Shown in pieces: positions 6,028-6,826 of a DNA stretch of 6,826 nucleotides (position 1 is the first letter of the stretch; each line of letters begins with the position of its first letter). The notes below the pieces were generated by a model. That model saw nothing but the letters and a program-made list of their open reading frames with translations, searched no databases and was not told the DNA's origin. The position numbers and the translations under genes are program-made. Location: positions 1-6,826 of the forward strand of contig JAEDNJ010000080.1 of NCBI GenBank assembly GCA_016302525.1, in the 5' to 3' direction. Source of the DNA: Phascolarctobacterium sp. (GTDB lineage: Bacteria; Bacillota; Negativicutes; Acidaminococcales; Acidaminococcaceae).

Positions 6028-6414
6028 TTAAAGACTTTTTTCTATGATTTCAATTAAGGAAATATCAGCTGGCAGCCAATTCACCTCATACAGCTGTTCT
6101 TTTGTAAGCCACCTGGCTGCTTCTGCCTCTTTAAGCACAAGCTCTCCTTTGACAACCTCGCACCAAAAGCAATCCATTGAAAGATGAAAGGTTGGATAAT
6201 CATATTCTATAGTGCAGATGAGCTCTCCAACCTTAACCTCAGTATCGAGCTCTTCCTTAATCTCACGAACAAGCGCCACCTCAGGTGTTTCGCCTGGCTC
6301 AATCTTTCCACCAGGAAATTCCCACATACCTTTAAAAGCACCGTAGCCCCTTGCCGTAGCAAATATCTTGCTTTCGCTACGAATTACTGCAGCAACAACT
6401 CTCACTATCTTCAT
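6028..6414 (-). CDS. Nudix hydrolase, MutT-like (deoxy)nucleoside triphosphate pyrophosphohydrolase
   Basis: This probable cytoplasmic hydrolase would cleave a nucleoside triphosphate, such as 8-oxo-dGTP or a damaged or methylated pyrimidine nucleotide, to the monophosphate and pyrophosphate, keeping mutagenic nucleotides out of DNA. The 128-residue size is typical of single-domain MutT/NudG proteins. The Nudix box runs from Gly36 to about residue 59: Gly, five residues, Glu42, seven residues, then R50-E51-I52-K53-E54-E55, which supply the metal-binding glutamates. The consensus Gly after the EE pair is Asp57 here (EELDTEV), a variant I recall as common in this subgroup. WEFPGGK (31-37) just before the box and the C-terminal WLPAD (113-117) also fit. 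The start at 6412-6414 matches family N-termini, but the ribosome site is weak (GGTG at 6419-6422, four bases away), suggesting low expression. The gene is convergent with the transporter. The substrate is not decided by sequence. Confidence 0.92.
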   Translation of the reverse strand: MKIVRVVAAVIRSESKIFATARGYGAFKGMWEFPGGKIEPGETPEVALVREIKEELDTEVKVGELICTIEYDYPTFHLSMDCFWCEVVKGELVLKEAEAARWLTKEQLYEVNWLPADISLIEIIEKSL

Positions 6415-6774
6415 TTCACACCAACAAACTCTCTAAAAAGCCTAGCTTCTTAACACAAACTACAAGATGCACGCTTCATTTAGGATAACAAAAGTATCTT
6501 AGTTTTATTATAGAGAAGTATTTCCCATCATAAAGTTCTACCTAAGCTCAAAACATACATAGCTATATTATATATTAATTTTTTAACAATAACAAGCATT
6601 AGTAGTAATAATAATAGGTATTTTAAATGTTCTTCTGCCATATCAACGTAACAGCATTTATCTTTGGATTGTAGCTACGGTTGAAAACTACATATAGCGG
6701 ATTGTTATCTGTTTCACGCTACTTGGTTTATTCTCAGAAGCTCATCTGTGCTCAACTGGTTAAACCGCACAAAA
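6415..6774. other. AT-rich intergenic stretch without a supported gene
   Basis: Only very short frames occur here (11 and 15 codons on the plus strand near 6467 and 6628), without ribosome sites. There is a short run of TAA/TAG-like triplets around 6600-6617 and an imperfect fold near 6737-6772 (TGTGC with GCACA, inner GGTT with AACC). I see no tRNA, mobile element or protein gene. Confidence 0.5.
6507..6512 (-). promoter_or_regulatory. Candidate -10 box for the Nudix gene
   Basis: A perfect TATAAT on the minus strand lies about 95 bases upstream of the Nudix ATG. The sequence 16-18 bases further upstream offers only poor -35 matches, so this is tentative. No better promoter was seen between it and the gene. 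Confidence 0.25.
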
Positions 6775-6775
6775 G

Positions 6776-6807
6776 AAAAAACGCATTACTTTCGTAATGC
6801 GTTTTTC
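6776..6807 (-). terminator. Strong, probably bidirectional rho-independent terminator
   Basis: ACGCATTAC (6781-6789) pairs with GTAATGCGT (6794-6802), and flanking A/T pairs extend the stem to 13 bp. On the minus strand the loop is GAAA closed by C-G, a stable GNRA tetraloop, and six T follow, so the minus direction looks primary. On the plus strand five T follow. It would terminate a minus-strand gene entering from the right edge. Confidence 0.88.
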
Positions 6808-6808
6808 T

Positions 6809-6826
6809 AACCGGCGATTTCCTATC
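6809..6826 (-). rRNA. Possible 3' end of a 5S rRNA gene, cut by window edge
   Basis: On the minus strand the last bases read GATAGGAAATCGCCGGTT, directly followed by a strong terminator. This resembles the conserved 3' part of bacterial 5S rRNA (a GUAGG block, a few bases, then GCC closing helix I), and rRNA operons typically end in such a terminator. Only about 18 bases are visible and the match is from memory, so the call is tentative. A protein gene in the frame ending with this TAG is unlikely, because a second TAG lies just upstream in the same frame. Confidence 0.4.

Noticed and set aside
6737..6772. Imperfect fold resembling part of a tRNA or attenuator
   Set aside because: It lacks a cloverleaf, an acceptor stem and the TTC-type arm, and the stems are only 4-5 bp with a six-base bulge.
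1..6826. Mobile elements, CRISPR arrays, toxin-antitoxin or defence genes
   Set aside because: No transposase or integrase motif, no regularly spaced repeats with spacers and no paired small toxin-antitoxin frames were seen; the recognised genes are metabolic or housekeeping.

Overview
The window looks like a chromosomal housekeeping segment of an AT-leaning, low-to-middle GC Firmicute-type bacterium. The evidence is strong AGGAGG-type ribosome binding sites, canonical TATAAT/TATACT promoters with 17-18 bp spacers, short hairpins with T-tracts as terminators, and protein sequences that read like Firmicutes homologues. The PEP synthase, the CitT/DiT-type transporter and a possible 5S rRNA end would suit an anaerobe of the Negativicutes or Clostridia that lives on organic acids. 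That placement is an inference from memory, not a search result.

Layout. Positions 1-860 (minus) hold a nearly complete ROK-family sugar kinase of the GmuE/YdhR fructokinase type, cut at its C-terminus by the window edge. Next comes a 587-base gap with the kinase promoter, a cluster of short repeats and a hairpin. Positions 1448-3832 (minus) encode phosphoenolpyruvate synthase (ppsA), with a promoter, a leader inverted repeat and a terminator. Divergent from it, 4015-4239 (plus) is a small unrecognised 74-residue protein with its own promoter, RBS and terminator. Positions 4496-5902 (plus) encode a DASS/SLC13 dicarboxylate or tricarboxylate transporter, with an extended -10 promoter, a perfect 18-bp palindrome just downstream of it, and a strong terminator. 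Convergent to it, 6028-6414 (minus) is a MutT-like Nudix hydrolase. The last 400 bases carry no gene I can support, except a strong terminator and, at the very edge, what may be the 3' end of a 5S rRNA gene on the minus strand.

How the genes fit together. PEP synthase makes PEP from pyruvate for gluconeogenesis. The DASS carrier would move C4-dicarboxylates, 2-oxoglutarate or citrate. The ROK kinase would feed fructose into hexose phosphates. These are compatible parts of central carbon metabolism, but each gene appears to be its own transcription unit, so no operon-level link is shown. The Nudix enzyme is probably nucleotide-pool housekeeping.

I found no defence system, mobile element, CRISPR array or obviously new multi-gene system. 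The points most worth a second look are regulatory (the 18-bp palindrome and a related repeat upstream of the transporter, and the GAGCAAGT repeats at the kinase promoter), together with the unrecognised 74-residue Asp/Tyr-rich protein.
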